DNA of 5,970 bases, taken from 66-474 sp036759545 (GTDB lineage Bacteria > Pseudomonadota > Gammaproteobacteria > Xanthomonadales > Rhodanobacteraceae). The translations under genes and the position numbers were made by a program. Below, in pieces: positions 5,955 through 5,970 of this stretch (positions within the stretch are counted from its first letter, which is position 1; every line of letters begins with the position of its first letter). Under the pieces are notes generated by a model. That model did no database searches, had not been told where the DNA came from, and saw only the letters and a list, made by a program, of their open reading frames with translations. The stretch lies in assembly GCA_036759545.1 (NCBI GenBank), contig DAIOUL010000116.1:1-5970 (forward strand), written 5' to 3'.

Positions 5955-5970
5955 ATTTTGGCGTTGGCGG

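Noticed and set aside
5932..5970. ATG-initiated frame MSRGTSPGFWRWR running off the right edge.
   Set aside because: Only 13 codons are visible, no Shine-Dalgarno is suitably placed, and it falls inside the nested inverted repeat, so coding cannot be supported.

Overview
The window reads as GC-rich proteobacterial DNA. Long open frames appear on the strands opposite the real genes, as expected at high GC. The outer-membrane receptor, lipoprotein and FecI/FecR signalling genes indicate a Gram-negative organism. The style of receptor plug, the FecR architecture and the META lipoprotein fit a Xanthomonadales-type gammaproteobacterium (Rhodanobacteraceae or Xanthomonadaceae). That placement is inference from general resemblance, not from a marker gene.

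Layout. The minus strand carries a three-gene cell-surface signalling cluster, transcribed leftward: a FecI-type ECF sigma factor (4161-3541), a FecR-type transmembrane sigma regulator (3566-2505, overlapping the sigma gene by 26 nt), and a TonB-dependent receptor with an N-terminal STN signalling domain (2428 to beyond position 1). The receptor has 809 codons in view and its C-terminus lies outside the window. The plus strand carries a divergent pair: a secreted cyanophycinase-like peptidase of family S51 (4246-5325) with an apparently complete Ser/His/Glu triad, and a META-domain (HslJ-like) lipoprotein (5389-5817). The last 153 nt hold a candidate housekeeping promoter facing off the right edge and a GC-rich inverted repeat. 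No RNA gene, insertion sequence, CRISPR array or long repeat was seen, and no stretch above 300 nt lacks a gene.

How the genes may work together. In FecI/FecR systems a loaded receptor signals through its STN domain to FecR, which activates the sigma factor; the sigma factor then transcribes the receptor gene. Here the same string, GGGAA-N14-CGTCT, occurs in the fecR-receptor gap on the minus strand and in the sigma-peptidase gap on the plus strand. Each copy is correctly oriented and about 25-35 nt (from its predicted start site) ahead of the downstream start codon. It resembles an ECF -35/-10 pair. If it is the target of this sigma factor, receptor and peptidase form one regulon: an exported enzyme that may cut a cyanophycin-like (beta-Asp-Arg) or other isopeptide polymer, and a receptor that senses and imports a product. 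The sequence motifs are seen directly; the substrate and regulon are inference.
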